Shown here one piece after another: positions 8,698 through 17,215 of a stretch of 34,271 nucleotides of DNA. The stretch is from assembly GCA_014872785.1 (NCBI GenBank), contig WKFJ01000055.1:1-34271 (forward strand), given 5' to 3'. Below the pieces are notes generated by a model. That model had not been told where the DNA came from. It saw only the letters and a program-made list of their open reading frames with translations, and made no database searches. Within the stretch, counting starts at the first letter, position 1. Each line of letters opens with the position of its first letter. This DNA is from Alteromonadaceae bacterium. Lineage in GTDB: Bacteria; Pseudomonadota; Gammaproteobacteria; Enterobacterales; Alteromonadaceae. Made by a program: the position numbers and the translations under genes.

Positions 8698-9132
8698 TTA
8701 TTCCTCTACTTTACCACCGGCAGCTTCTATTGCTTCTAGAGCACCTTTAGAAACCCTTAACCCCTTAACAGTTACTGCACGAGTAACTTCGCCGCTCTTG
8801 ATAACTTTAACGAACTGCATATCTTTCTTAACAAGACCAGCAGCTTTTAAAGTTTCTAGAGTAACCGTATCGCCTTCTACTTTAGCGATTTCGCCAAGTG
8901 TAACTTGGTCAGTAACCAAAGAAACACGTGAAGTGAAACCGAACTTAGGTAGACGACGTTGGATTGGCATTTGTCCGCCTTCGAAACCAGGCTTAACGCT
9001 ACCGCCAGAACGAGACTTTTGTCCCTTGTGACCACGTCCACCTGTTTTACCAAGACCAGAACCGATACCACGACCTACTCTTTTTGCAGATTTTTTTGCT
9101 CCTGGTGCAGGAGCGATAGTATTCAAATACAT
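8698..9132 (-). CDS. rplO: 50S ribosomal protein L15
   Basis: L15 is a late-assembly large-subunit protein with a long N-terminal extension that threads into 23S rRNA. The 144-aa product has the Gly/Arg-rich N-terminus with [20 protein letters not shown] and the following [18 protein letters not shown]. The globular C-terminal half ends in [13 protein letters not shown]. It is 3 bp after rpmD and 5 bp before secY. Confidence 0.98.
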   Translation of the reverse strand: MYLNTIAPAPGAKKSAKRVGRGIGSGLGKTGGRGHKGQKSRSGGSVKPGFEGGQMPIQRRLPKFGFTSRVSLVTDQVTLGEIAKVEGDTVTLETLKAAGLVKKDMQFVKVIKSGEVTRAVTVKGLRVSKGALEAIEAAGGKVEE

Positions 9133-9135
9133 AAC

Positions 9136-9318
9136 TTACTCCTGAACCACTTCGACCATGTAGTAAACTTGGTTGATCATACCGCGAACAGCAGCTGTAT
9201 CTTCCAATTCACGAACATGCCCGATGCGACGAAGACCAAGACCACGAAGCGTAGCTTTGTGCTTTGGTAAACGACCGATAGAGCTTTTCGTTTGTCTTAC
9301 TTTAATTGTTTCAGCCAT
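9136..9318 (-). CDS. rpmD: 50S ribosomal protein L30
   Basis: L30 is a small large-subunit protein. All 60 residues are recognisable, including [29 protein letters not shown] and the C-terminal [14 protein letters not shown]. The short bacterial form is normal. It is 6 bp after rpsE and 3 bp before rplO, in the standard spc order. Confidence 0.97.
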   Translation of the reverse strand: MAETIKVRQTKSSIGRLPKHKATLRGLGLRRIGHVRELEDTAAVRGMINQVYYMVEVVQE

Positions 9319-9324
9319 GACCCA

Positions 9325-9828
9325 TTACCCCATAATATCTTCTACAGACAAGCCACGCTTTGCAGCGACTTGAGCTGGAGAGTTCATGTCAGTCAACGCT
9401 TTGATCGTTGCACGAACAACGTTGATTGGGTTAGTTGAACCGTAACACTTAGAAAGTACGTTTTGTACGCCAGCTACTTCAAGAACTGCACGCATTGCAC
9501 CACCAGCGATGATACCTGTACCTTCAGATGCAGGCTGCATATAAACTTTAGAGCCTGAGTGACGACCCTTGATAGGGTGCTGTAACGTGTGACCGTTAAG
9601 ATCTACCGTAACCAAGTTACGACGTGCTTTTTCCATTGCTTTTTGAATAGCAGCTGGAACTTCACGCGCTTTACCGTAACCAAAGCCAACGCGACCTGCA
9701 CCATCACCTACCACAGTCAATGCTGTGAAAGAGAAGATGCGACCACCTTTAACTACTTTAGCTACACGGTTTACGGCAATTAGCTTCTCTAACAGTTCAC
9801 CGCCTTGTTGAACTTCTACTTTAGCCAT
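9325..9828 (-). CDS. rpsE: 30S ribosomal protein S5
   Basis: S5 sits on the solvent side of the 30S body near the mRNA entry and affects decoding fidelity. The 167-aa protein contains the double-stranded RNA-binding fold with [19 protein letters not shown] and the loop [19 protein letters not shown]. The C-terminal half contains [19 protein letters not shown]. Length and order (after rplR, before rpmD) are those of E. coli. Confidence 0.98.
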   Translation of the reverse strand: MAKVEVQQGGELLEKLIAVNRVAKVVKGGRIFSFTALTVVGDGAGRVGFGYGKAREVPAAIQKAMEKARRNLVTVDLNGHTLQHPIKGRHSGSKVYMQPASEGTGIIAGGAMRAVLEVAGVQNVLSKCYGSTNPINVVRATIKALTDMNSPAQVAAKRGLSVEDIMG

Positions 9829-9837
9829 ATTTAACTC

Positions 9838-10191
9838 CTAGAACTGAAGACCAGCTTCGCGTGCTGCTTCAGCTAATGCTTTAACACGACCGTGATATTT
9901 GAAGCCACTGCGATCGAAAGCTACTTCTTTGATACCTTTTTCGATAGCGCGTTCTGCGATAGTTTTACCTACAACAGTCGCCGCATCGACGTTACCAGTA
10001 GACTTAAGATCTTTACGAACATCAGCTTCAACAGTAGAGGCAGCTGCCAATACTTCTGAACCCGTAGGGGCAATAAGCTGTGCGTAAATGTGACGTGGTG
10101 TACGGTGAATCACTAAACGGTGAGCACCTAATTCACGAATCTTAAAACGAGCGCGAGCAGCGCGACGTAAACGAGATGTTTTCTTATCCAT
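9838..10191 (-). CDS. rplR: 50S ribosomal protein L18
   Basis: L18 binds 5S rRNA together with L5 and brings it into the large subunit. The 117-aa protein has the basic N-terminus [16 protein letters not shown], then [17 protein letters not shown] and the C-terminal [20 protein letters not shown]. Order and spacing (12 bp after rplF, 9 bp before rpsE) match the spc operon. Confidence 0.98.
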   Translation of the reverse strand: MDKKTSRLRRAARARFKIRELGAHRLVIHRTPRHIYAQLIAPTGSEVLAAASTVEADVRKDLKSTGNVDAATVVGKTIAERAIEKGIKEVAFDRSGFKYHGRVKALAEAAREAGLQF

Positions 10192-10203
10192 CGTATCTGC
10201 TCC

Positions 10204-10737
10204 TTACTTCTTCTTAGCTTCTTTACGACGTACAACTTCATCAGAGTAACGAACACCTTTGCCTTTGTAAGGCTCTGGTGGACGGTAACCACGGATGTTA
10301 GCTGCAACTTGTCCTAACAACTGCTTGTCAGCGCATTTCACGACGATTTCAGTTTGGCTAGGAGTCTCAACAGAAACGCCTTCAGGCATTTCATAAACAA
10401 CAGGGTGAGAGAAACCAAGAGTTAGGTTTAGCTTCTTACCTTGCGCTTGCGCACGGTAACCAACACCATTTAGCTCTAATTTCTTCTCGAAACCTACAGA
10501 TACACCGTGAACCATGTTGTTCAACAACGCACGAACTGTACCAGCTTGCGCCCAAGCGTCAGCGAAACCTTCACGAGGAAGTGCTTTAAGCTCGTTCTCT
10601 ACTAATACAACTTCAACTGCTTCGTTAAAAACGCGGGTCATAGTGCCATTTTTACCTTTAACTGTTACTTCTTGGCCGTTGATAGAAACTTCAACACCAG
10701 ATTGAACAGCTACGGGGGCTTTTGCTACACGAGACAT
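10204..10737 (-). CDS. rplF: 50S ribosomal protein L6
   Basis: L6 lies near the factor-binding site of the 50S subunit. The 177-aa protein has two repeats of the L6 fold. The second carries the signature [20 protein letters not shown] near the C-terminus. [19 protein letters not shown] marks the start of the second domain. Standard position between rpsH and rplR. Confidence 0.98.
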   Translation of the reverse strand: MSRVAKAPVAVQSGVEVSINGQEVTVKGKNGTMTRVFNEAVEVVLVENELKALPREGFADAWAQAGTVRALLNNMVHGVSVGFEKKLELNGVGYRAQAQGKKLNLTLGFSHPVVYEMPEGVSVETPSQTEIVVKCADKQLLGQVAANIRGYRPPEPYKGKGVRYSDEVVRRKEAKKK

Positions 10738-10750
10738 TGATAATCCTCCG

Positions 10751-11143
10751 TTATGCTACATAACCGATGATCTCACCGCCCATGCCTGCGTTACGCGCAG
10801 CACGGTCAGTCATCACACCTTTAGACGTAGACACAATGGCAATACCCAATCCACCCAATACTTTTGGCAACTCATCTTTCTTTTTGTAGATTCGTAGACC
10901 TGGGCGGCTGGCGCGTTCGACAGTGTCGATAACGCTCTTGCCTTCGAAATATTTCAAAGCAACTTCTAAAGTCGGCTTAGTACCTTCTTCAACTTTGAAA
11001 CCTTCAATGTAACCTTCAGCTTCTAAAACTTTAGCGATTGCTACACGCAACTTAGAAGATGGCATTGCAACGGCAACTTTCTGCGCCATTTGACCATTTC
11101 TAATACGTGTGAACATATCCGCGATAGGATCTTGCATACTCAT
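10751..11143 (-). CDS. rpsH: 30S ribosomal protein S8
   Basis: S8 binds helix 21 of 16S rRNA and, in E. coli, represses the spc operon by binding mRNA at the rplE start. The 130-aa protein begins [18 protein letters not shown], so the first ATG is correct. It ends with the conserved block [21 protein letters not shown] sequence closely matching the E. coli S8 mRNA target is present upstream in the same operon at the rplE start. Confidence 0.98.
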   Translation of the reverse strand: MSMQDPIADMFTRIRNGQMAQKVAVAMPSSKLRVAIAKVLEAEGYIEGFKVEEGTKPTLEVALKYFEGKSVIDTVERASRPGLRIYKKKDELPKVLGGLGIAIVSTSKGVMTDRAARNAGMGGEIIGYVA

Positions 11144-11155
11144 ATTTGCTACTCC

Positions 11156-11461
11156 TTACCAGCTGGCTTTTTTCAGGCCAGGGACTTCACCACGCATAGC
11201 TGCTTCACGCAACTTATTACGGCTCAGACCGAACTTACGAATAAAACCATGAGGACGGCCAGTAATACGACAACGGTTTTGTTGACGTGTACGAGCAGAA
11301 TCTCTCGGTAATTGTTGTAGCTTAAGTACTGCATCCCAACGCTCTTCATCAGACGAGTTTGGGCTCTTGATGATAGCTTTAAGTTCAGCACGCTTAGTTG
11401 CGTATTTGGCTACTAACTTTGCACGCTTTACTTCGCGTGCCTTCATTGATTCTTTTGCCAT
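11156..11461 (-). CDS. rpsN: 30S ribosomal protein S14 (zinc-free form)
   Basis: S14 is a 30S head protein. The 101-aa length and the absence of the paired CxxC motifs show the long, zinc-independent (C-) form, in contrast to the zinc-type L36 nearby. Conserved blocks are [20 protein letters not shown] and the C-terminal [17 protein letters not shown]. Standard position between rplE and rpsH. Confidence 0.98.
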   Translation of the reverse strand: MAKESMKAREVKRAKLVAKYATKRAELKAIIKSPNSSDEERWDAVLKLQQLPRDSARTRQQNRCRITGRPHGFIRKFGLSRNKLREAAMRGEVPGLKKASW

Positions 11462-11472
11462 AACCCTACACC

Positions 11473-12012
11473 TTATTTACGGAACGGGAAGTTGAATGCA
11501 GATAACAATGCTTTGCCTTCCTCGTTTGTGTTAGCTGAAGTGGTGATTACGATATCCATACCACGAACCTTATCTACCTTATCGAAATCGATTTCAGGGA
11601 AGATAATTTGTTCTTTGATACCCATGCTGTAGTTACCGCGGCCGTCAAAAGACTTTGGATTTAAACCACGGAAGTCACGGATACGAGGAATCGCAATTGA
11701 AACTAAACGTTCAAAGAAATCCCACATACGCTCACCACGTAGAGTTACTTTGCAACCAATAGGGTAGCCTTCACGGATTTTAAACCCTGCTACAGATTTA
11801 CGAGCTTTAGTTACTACTGGCTTTTGACCAGCAATTAACGTCATATCGTTAGAAGCGTTTTCGATAACCTTCTTATCTGTCAGAGCTTCACCTAAACCCA
11901 TGTTTAGAGTGATTTTTTCTATCCGAGGGACTTGCATGACGCTCTTGTAACCAAACTCTTTAGCGAGTTGTGGTACGACTGATTCTTTGTAAAAATCATG
12001 CAGTTTCGCCAT
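11473..12012 (-). CDS. rplE: 50S ribosomal protein L5
   Basis: L5 binds 5S rRNA and contacts P-site tRNA in the central protuberance. The 179-aa protein begins [20 protein letters not shown] and contains [30 protein letters not shown] and the C-terminal [18 protein letters not shown]. Its start region is probably the S8 repression target of the spc operon. Confidence 0.98.
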   Translation of the reverse strand: MAKLHDFYKESVVPQLAKEFGYKSVMQVPRIEKITLNMGLGEALTDKKVIENASNDMTLIAGQKPVVTKARKSVAGFKIREGYPIGCKVTLRGERMWDFFERLVSIAIPRIRDFRGLNPKSFDGRGNYSMGIKEQIIFPEIDFDKVDKVRGMDIVITTSANTNEEGKALLSAFNFPFRK

Positions 12013-12026
12013 CGTACTTCTCCAAA
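11985..12026 (-). promoter_or_regulatory. Candidate S8 repressor target at the rplE start
   Basis: Around the rplE ATG the minus strand reads AGTACGATGGCGAAACTGCA followed by TGATTT, nearly identical to the E. coli spc mRNA region bound by S8 as I recall it. AUG and CAU can pair around the GCGAAACUG core as in the E. coli helix, but the outer stem is less complete than in E. coli. Part of the conservation is explained by coding for MAKLHD. Feedback by S8 is therefore inference. Confidence 0.4.
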
Positions 12027-12029
12027 TAA

Positions 12030-12344
12030 TTAAATCTGTTCACCGTTAGATTTGAAGACACGAACTTTTTTGCCTTCTTCTACACGGAAACCTACACGAT
12101 CTGCTTTTCCACTTTGTGGATTAACGATCGCAACGTTTGATATATGAATAGATGCTTCTTTCTCAATGATGCCACCAGGAATTTGTGCCTGTGGGTTAGG
12201 CTTCTGATGCTTTTTCACTAAGTTAACACCTTCGACGAATACACGGTCTTTATCAGTAACGACATTCAAGACTTTGCCTTGTTTGCCCTTATCTTTACCA
12301 GCTAAAGCGACGACTTCATCATCACGACGAATTTTTCTTGCCAT
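12030..12344 (-). CDS. rplX: 50S ribosomal protein L24
   Basis: L24 is an assembly initiator of the large subunit located at the tunnel exit. The 104-aa protein has the KOW motif at its N-terminus ([20 protein letters not shown]) and the conserved [20 protein letters not shown]. Standard position between rplN and rplE. Confidence 0.98.
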   Translation of the reverse strand: MARKIRRDDEVVALAGKDKGKQGKVLNVVTDKDRVFVEGVNLVKKHQKPNPQAQIPGGIIEKEASIHISNVAIVNPQSGKADRVGFRVEEGKKVRVFKSNGEQI

Positions 12345-12356
12345 AATCGTGACTCC

Positions 12357-12722
12357 TTATAGTACCTCTGGGGCCAGTGAAACAATCTTCATGTTATCTG
12401 CACGAAGTTCACGGGTAACCGGTCCAAAGATACGCGTACCAATTGGTTGTTTGCTTGCATTAAGCAATACTGCTGCGTTGTTATCAAAACGGATCAAAGA
12501 ACCATCTGGACGACGAACGCCTTTCTTAGTACGCACCACCACCGCATTAAGCACGTCACCTTTCTTCACCTTACCGCGAGGAATTGCTTCCTTAACAGTA
12601 ACTTTGATGATGTCACCGATGTGTGCATAACGGCGATGCGAGCCACCTATAACCTTAATACACTGAACCCTGCGAGCGCCGGAATTGTCCGCCACATCCA
12701 GGTTAGTTTGCATTTGGATCAT
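12357..12722 (-). CDS. rplN: 50S ribosomal protein L14 (first gene of the spc operon here)
   Basis: L14 forms intersubunit bridges with 16S rRNA. The 121-aa protein starts [20 protein letters not shown] and carries [20 protein letters not shown] and [23 protein letters not shown] 7 nt before the ATG is a good ribosome-binding site. In most gammaproteobacteria rpsQ of the S10 operon lies directly upstream. Here the next gene on this strand is a GH13 glycosidase 272 bp away, so rplN begins a transcription unit with its own leader. Confidence 0.98.
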   Translation of the reverse strand: MIQMQTNLDVADNSGARRVQCIKVIGGSHRRYAHIGDIIKVTVKEAIPRGKVKKGDVLNAVVVRTKKGVRRPDGSLIRFDNNAAVLLNASKQPIGTRIFGPVTRELRADNMKIVSLAPEVL

Positions 12723-12746
12723 CTTAGTGCTCCGCTATTATGTAAA

Positions 12747-12799
12747 GACTCTCCCGAGTCGTTTCTTTCGTAAAAAACCGTCTGAAAAAGACAGTTTTT
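12747..12799 (-). promoter_or_regulatory. rplN leader: terminator-like hairpin followed by a second stem (candidate attenuator)
   Basis: The minus-strand transcript can form AAAACTGTCT/AGACGGTTTT (plus-strand arms 12789-12798 and 12774-12783), a 10-bp stem with one G-U pair. It ends in six U, the shape of an intrinsic terminator. Downstream, GACTC-GGGA-GAGTC (12747-12760) makes a second small hairpin just before the rplN ribosome-binding site. Both lie between the candidate promoter and the gene. An attenuation role is inference. Confidence 0.5.
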
Positions 12800-12826
12800 C
12801 TCATACCCCCGTAAAAAGGGCGCGCA

Positions 12827-12860
12827 ATAGTAACAGAAAACATTCTGGTGCGACACCTTA
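12827..12860 (-). promoter_or_regulatory. Candidate extended -10 promoter of the spc operon
   Basis: On the minus strand, TGTTACTAT is an extended -10 (TGn plus TACTAT, hexamer at 12827-12832). It is followed by TGCGCGCCC, a GC-rich discriminator like those of growth-rate-controlled ribosomal promoters. The -35 region is weak (TGTCGC at 17 bp). It lies about 100 bp upstream of rplN. The position fits, but the assignment rests on sequence matching alone. Confidence 0.5.
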
Positions 12861-12941
12861 ATTTCAAAAAAAGTTTGAATTTTATACAGTGAGGTGAGTA
12901 ACTTAATGAGGCAAATTACTTATAATTCAATAAGTAAAATG

Positions 12942-12968
12942 AAAAAACCCACTAAAAAGTGGGTTTTT
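12942..12968 (-). terminator. Intrinsic terminator after the GH13 gene
   Basis: A perfect stem AAAACCCACT/AGTGGGTTTT (12944-12953 and 12958-12967) encloses a four-base loop. On the minus strand it ends in a run of six T. It closes the GH13 gene, which stops at 12995, and separates it from the spc promoter. Confidence 0.88.
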
Positions 12969-12994
12969 ATTCAAAACTGCAGGCTAACACCCGA

Positions 12995-14746
12995 TTACAG
13001 AATTAATGATTGCCCCGCCGCTAAGGTAAAGGTGTCGCCCAACTGCACCTCAACGTCACCTAATCTGTCGTTGTACTCGCCTTTTATCTCACCAGGTACA
13101 GTAAAAGTCGCCTCTTGTGCCGTATTAAGGTTCACAAGCACTACTCGACTGGTGCTATCTGTGATGTATTGCACTGCCCACACGTCTAGATTGTCCACCG
13201 GGTAGTAACGTATTTCATTCGGGAACTGTAATGCCGCATCATTGTTGCGAATAGACGCCAGCTTTTTGTAGTGATTAAGCAACGAGTCCGGATCTGCTGC
13301 TTGCACATCAACCGATGCCTTGCCAGATGCTCGCTGTGACTGCCAATAGCCAGACCACCATGGTTGGTGATTTTCAACCCAAGGGAACCATTTGCCTTGG
13401 TCTAACCAAAACTCTCCCGTGTTATTAAAACCAGCCGCATCATTGTCTTCCCACTGCATGATGGCTCGACGGTATTGGTCATCGCCCGTTGTGTACTGTG
13501 ACAAGCCAATTTCTTCACCGTAATAAAGATAAAGTGTACCCGGTGTTGTAAATAGCAAGGTGGCAGCCGATTTTGCTTTCGCCCAATCTCCGCCCAAAGT
13601 ATGCATGATTCGGTTTTGATCGTGATTAGTCAGGAATGGCGAGAAGAACAACATTGGTGCATTATCGACGCGACTTTTTAAGTTCGCCCAAAGCGCCGCT
13701 CGCGTATTGTCAGTCTTACCTTCATCAACGGTACCAAAGTCAGCGGTGCGTACGCCGCCATTATTCAAAATACCCGAAACAACATAACCGAAGTCAAAAT
13801 CAAAGGCAGAATCCAAGCCTTTACCGTCGTCGTAATACTTGCCAATCGTCGGCATATCAGACCAAGCCTCGGCTACTAGCATGGCATCTGGCTTGATAGA
13901 CTTAACGTGCTGAGTGAATTGGGTCCAATAGGCAATGGTACCATCGGTATCAGCTTGATCGGCATCGTTCCAATCTTCAGTTACATCCTCTATTGCGTAG
14001 CGAACTGCGTCCAATCGGAAACCATCAACGCCTTTTTCCAACCAGAATGTTGCCATCTTATTCATTTCTTCAACAACTTTCGGGTTTTCTAAATTCACAT
14101 CAGGTTGGGTTGAAGCGAACGCACCGTAATAGTATTCCTGACGTGTCTCATTCCAGTGCCAGACCGCTTCTGATTGGTCTTCGTGATCAGACCAGGCTTT
14201 ACCCCAGTGCTTCGGCATCTCTTTACGCCAAATGAAATAGTCTTCAAAACCCGGTTCTCTGGCAGCAGACTTCTTGAACCACTCGTGACCATCTGAAATG
14301 TGGTTAATCACCAAATCTAAAATGACTTTAATATTCTTTTGTTTGGCCGCAGCCATGAACTCTTCAAAGTCTTCCATGGTGCCGTAATCACTTTCTACTT
14401 CGTAAAGCTCTTGAAAGTCGTATCCATGATAAGAAGGCGCTTCAAAAATGGGGGTAAGCCAAATACCGTTTACACCAAGGTCGGTTAGGTAATCGAGTTT
14501 TGCGGTCATACCATCAAAGTCACCGCTGCCGTCTCCATCAGCATCATAAAATGAGCGCGGCCAAATCTCATAGAAGATGGCATTTTTCCACCACTGAGAG
14601 GTATCTTCTTGCACCTTTATGCTCTCATAGCCAACATAGACTGGCTTTTCTGCAACGGTTTCGGTTTGCGTTTCAGGCTGCTTAGAACAACCGTTAAGTG
14701 CCATCGCGACTGCGCCGGCCAACAGTATAGAAGATAGTTTTTTCAT
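12995..14746 (-). CDS. GH13 alpha-glucosidase/alpha-amylase family lipoprotein
   Basis: This is probably a periplasmic or surface enzyme hydrolysing alpha-glucans or malto-oligosaccharides. The 583-aa form starts MKKLSS and has a lipobox ALNGC (lipidated Cys20). GH13 regions are present: the Ca-loop DADGDGSGDFDG (~68-79), region I DLVINH, region II GFRLDAVRY with nucleophile Asp246, region III VAEAW with acid Glu293, and region IV TNHDQNR with Asp376. QPDVN resembles the QPDLN signature of the oligo-1,6-glucosidase subfamily. Ala after the nucleophile (rather than Val) suggests alpha-1,4 bonds. The ATG at 14746 has AGAG upstream; 14755 and 14794 are alternatives, the latter without an SD. Own promoter and terminator. 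Confidence 0.9.
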   Translation of the reverse strand: MKKLSSILLAGAVAMALNGCSKQPETQTETVAEKPVYVGYESIKVQEDTSQWWKNAIFYEIWPRSFYDADGDGSGDFDGMTAKLDYLTDLGVNGIWLTPIFEAPSYHGYDFQELYEVESDYGTMEDFEEFMAAAKQKNIKVILDLVINHISDGHEWFKKSAAREPGFEDYFIWRKEMPKHWGKAWSDHEDQSEAVWHWNETRQEYYYGAFASTQPDVNLENPKVVEEMNKMATFWLEKGVDGFRLDAVRYAIEDVTEDWNDADQADTDGTIAYWTQFTQHVKSIKPDAMLVAEAWSDMPTIGKYYDDGKGLDSAFDFDFGYVVSGILNNGGVRTADFGTVDEGKTDNTRAALWANLKSRVDNAPMLFFSPFLTNHDQNRIMHTLGGDWAKAKSAATLLFTTPGTLYLYYGEEIGLSQYTTGDDQYRRAIMQWEDNDAAGFNNTGEFWLDQGKWFPWVENHQPWWSGYWQSQRASGKASVDVQAADPDSLLNHYKKLASIRNNDAALQFPNEIRYYPVDNLDVWAVQYITDSTSRVVLVNLNTAQEATFTVPGEIKGEYNDRLGDVEVQLGDTFTLAAGQSLIL

Positions 14747-14813
14747 TTTGCTCATTCTCTTTTTAAAATCGGTAACCACACTCGAGTACTTCATTGAAGC
14801 GTAGCGGAAAATC

Positions 14814-14842
14814 AGTATAGAGACGAGAAATCAAATAGTCAG
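14814..14842 (-). promoter_or_regulatory. Probable sigma-70 promoter of the GH13 gene
   Basis: On the minus strand a -35 CTGACT (14837-14842) and a -10 TATACT (14814-14819) are exactly 17 bp apart. The predicted start near 14807 lies about 60 bp before the chosen ATG. A 20-bp imperfect palindrome (14852-14871) lies just upstream. Confidence 0.55.
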
Positions 14843-14851
14843 CGTTCTTTG

Positions 14852-14871
14852 TTATGAAAACGTATGCATAA
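14852..14871. promoter_or_regulatory. Candidate LacI-type operator upstream of the GH13 promoter
   Basis: TTATGAAAACGTATGCATAA is a 20-bp palindrome with 8 of 10 complementary pairs and a central CG, the layout of many LacI-family operators. It is centred about 54 bp before the predicted GH13 start site. No LacI-family gene is in the window, so the regulator is unknown. Confidence 0.35.
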
Positions 14872-14905
14872 GGTTAAAGAGACGTAAAAATGCAAAATTA
14901 GTCAC

Positions 14906-14927
14906 AAAAAAGGCCTCCGAAGAGGCC
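14906..14927 (-). terminator. Intrinsic terminator after the acidic lipoprotein gene
   Basis: The minus-strand transcript has GGCCTC, a stable UUCG tetraloop, GAGGCC and then six U (plus-strand arms 14912-14917 and 14922-14927). It follows the lipoprotein gene ending at 14973 and insulates it from the GH13 gene. Confidence 0.88.
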
Positions 14928-14972
14928 AACACAGCAAGGTCGGCTTTGTGGAACCGACGCTTTGGAGGACTC

Positions 14973-16346
14973 TTACTGCAATAATCTTGCGCGGTAACCC
15001 GTGCCGACATCTACATCGGCTTCGACGGTAATCATCAGTACATCATCACTGGTGAAGTCCAACACTTCGGAACGATACAGCAATGTGTCAGTACCCAAGT
15101 TATCCTCATACACCACGACTATGGAGTAATAGTCATTGGGCAAGGTAATCGAACGGGCGTCGGCATAATCCAGACTCGTGGTTTTATAGTCAGCGGTTTC
15201 AATCGTTTCGTCATCCCGAACAAAATAAATGTCTACTTCAGCAAACTCAGGTAATAAGTTAGCAATATTCACTTCGTGTTCGAAAGTCTGTGGCAGTGTG
15301 CTGTCGGTAACCTCAATGGAGGTAAGCGATTGGTTTTCATCTTCAAAGATCAGTATTGTCTTACTCGCCCCCTGATTAAGGGTAAGTAAACGATTGTTAA
15401 ATCCCGCGCTCACATCAGAGTTATCTTGCGCTGTTATCTGGTAGTCGCCAAAAGTAACGGTAGTAAAATCCGACAATTCTCCACCAGATACCGTTTGCTC
15501 ATATGACTCAGTGGAATCGGCAGTTAAGGTTATGTCTAACTCTCTATCCTCACTTAATGCGCTGTAGACGCGGAATTGTGATGTTGCCTCGACATCCTGA
15601 TTCGCCGTTATATTGGTACTGTTAAGAATGACGTCGATAACCAAATTACTGTCGTTGGCGCCGGTGGTGTTGCGCACAACAAGGACATAGTCGGTCGAAA
15701 AGTCAAACCCAATGGCCTGACTCTCAAAAATAACTTCCTGTTCACCTGGGTTTGTTAGGTATAAAACATAGTCCCCTTCGTCCCATGCAAACGCATCGTC
15801 AACTGCATTCCAATATTGTCCCTGCTGAAAATCCAGATAATTGAGATTCAAAACAAAATTAGCTTCAGAAAACGGCGCTCCTTCTTCAGATATGTAGAGG
15901 TCAAAACTAGAGCCGTCGTTTAATGATGACAGTGCATATAGATAGAATTGGTCTTCCAACTCAGAACGCTCGAACTGAAACTCGGAGATATCAGGGTCAT
16001 CAAAGTCCCCCGTCATCATAAGCAAGGTCTTATACCCATTACGCAAGTTAAGCTCTAATTCCGAAACGGTTGTTTCCGTGCCATCAGCATCTTCCCACAA
16101 TAAACTAAACTCTCCATTACCTGAGTCTAAGGTAAATAGTGACGTTGCATCGCCATAGCTACTCGCACCCAAAAAATCACTGTCTAAATAGAGCTCCGTC
16201 GAGGGACTGTTAGATGAACCGTTATAAAATTGAATATACGCTTCCGAGTAGCTGGTATCACTGCTATCGGAGCCGCCGCCACATGCAGCTAAAAGTGAAG
16301 CGCCTGCGATAAACGCGGCATGTCTAAAAAGTCGAGTTTTCAACAT
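14973..16346 (-). CDS. Large acidic lipoprotein of unknown function (DUF4397-like repeats possible)
   Basis: The 457-aa protein has a lipoprotein signal ending in LLAAC (lipidated Cys about residue 22). A Gly/Ser linker GGGSDSSDTS follows, and the rest is predicted to be beta-rich. It is very rich in Asp, Glu, Ser and Thr and has essentially no cysteine after the lipobox. Segments such as AYIQFYNGSSNSPSTELYLD and EVDIYFVRDDETIETADYKT, and two ends resembling DYVLVVRNTTG, suggest about four related immunoglobulin-like modules, reminiscent of DUF4397 proteins. That link is tentative. The true start is the ATG at 16346 with GGGA 8 nt upstream. Probably outer-membrane anchored; substrate or partner unknown. 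Confidence 0.8.
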   Translation of the reverse strand: MLKTRLFRHAAFIAGASLLAACGGGSDSSDTSYSEAYIQFYNGSSNSPSTELYLDSDFLGASSYGDATSLFTLDSGNGEFSLLWEDADGTETTVSELELNLRNGYKTLLMMTGDFDDPDISEFQFERSELEDQFYLYALSSLNDGSSFDLYISEEGAPFSEANFVLNLNYLDFQQGQYWNAVDDAFAWDEGDYVLYLTNPGEQEVIFESQAIGFDFSTDYVLVVRNTTGANDSNLVIDVILNSTNITANQDVEATSQFRVYSALSEDRELDITLTADSTESYEQTVSGGELSDFTTVTFGDYQITAQDNSDVSAGFNNRLLTLNQGASKTILIFEDENQSLTSIEVTDSTLPQTFEHEVNIANLLPEFAEVDIYFVRDDETIETADYKTTSLDYADARSITLPNDYYSIVVVYEDNLGTDTLLYRSEVLDFTSDDVLMITVEADVDVGTGYRARLLQ

Positions 16347-16593
16347 CAACAAAATCCCATTAAATCAGTTTATAAAATTACGGTTAATGGGCGAGAAGAC
16401 TTTCGGTTGACACTAAGGTTCACGGCTTTACCTTATCTTTGCACTCTTTACACTGAAACTGACGCTTGTGTCTTGTTCATTAAAGGGATGTAACAATTGT
16501 GTTTGCAGATAATAACTGCGAAAATTCGCGTTAGTCGCTACACTTAAGTAATTCGGGTAGCTCCTTTTGCATTAATTCGTGAACTAGATTGAT

Positions 16594-17118
16594 ATGAACA
16601 GGCGTATTTTTATTGCATCCACAGCCGGCGTTGGCATCCTAGCGGCCTTGGGGACGGCGAGTTGGTGTGTAATACCAGAAAATGCAGATGACCTTAGTAT
16701 CGCTTCACTGGTCAATCGACTCAAAGCGATGCAAAAGCAAGACATTGTATTTGCCTCGTCTTGGACGAGCTTTCAATGTTTCAATCACATGGCACAAAGC
16801 GTCGAATACTCAATGACAGGCTACCCTGAACACAAATCTGACTTGTTCAAAACTGTCGTAGGGACTGCTGCTTTCACGGCCTTTTCCAACAAGGGTTATA
16901 TGAAACACAATTTGGAAGAGGCCATTCCAGGCGCACCTGAATTAATTGTTCAAGGTGACACCAAAGAATCCATACAGCGTCTAATTGATGCACTCGTAAC
17001 TTTTGAAAACTTTTCTGGTGAGCTGGCTCCGCATTTTGCCTATGGTGGGCTGACCAAAGCTGAATACGCGCTGGCACATGTGTTACACGCCAACGACCAC
17101 TTCACTCAACTGGTGTAA
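16594..17118 (+). CDS. Exported DUF1569 (DinB-like fold) protein
   Basis: The 174-aa product looks like DUF1569, a family with a four-helix DinB-like fold. The N-terminus MNRRIFIASTAGVGILAALG has twin Arg before a hydrophobic stretch and resembles a Tat signal or membrane anchor. His65 (FNHMAQSVEYS) and the C-terminal pair His165/His169 in HANDH match the metal-binding His triad of DinB-like proteins. SVEYSMTGYPEHKSDLFKTV and NLEEAIPGAP are typical family segments. A metal-dependent transferase role is possible but not shown. It is divergent from the acidic lipoprotein and upstream of the M3 peptidase on the same strand. The SD is weak. Confidence 0.8.
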   Translation: MNRRIFIASTAGVGILAALGTASWCVIPENADDLSIASLVNRLKAMQKQDIVFASSWTSFQCFNHMAQSVEYSMTGYPEHKSDLFKTVVGTAAFTAFSNKGYMKHNLEEAIPGAPELIVQGDTKESIQRLIDALVTFENFSGELAPHFAYGGLTKAEYALAHVLHANDHFTQLV

Positions 17119-17215
17119 TTCACCTTTTCACCTTCTGTTACTAAATTATCAGTACCTCATGCTCAGTTAGCGCTATCATTGATAGTTGCAATAATAACAA
17201 CGAAGGAACACGTCT

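Noticed and set aside
12274..12630. Plus-strand open frames inside the ribosomal operon
   Set aside because: They lie opposite highly conserved ribosomal genes, lack ribosome-binding sites and have shadow-like composition.
17173..17185. Small inverted repeat CTATCA-T-TGATAG before the M3 peptidase as an operator
   Set aside because: It is short, coincides with -10-like sequence and is likely to arise by chance.
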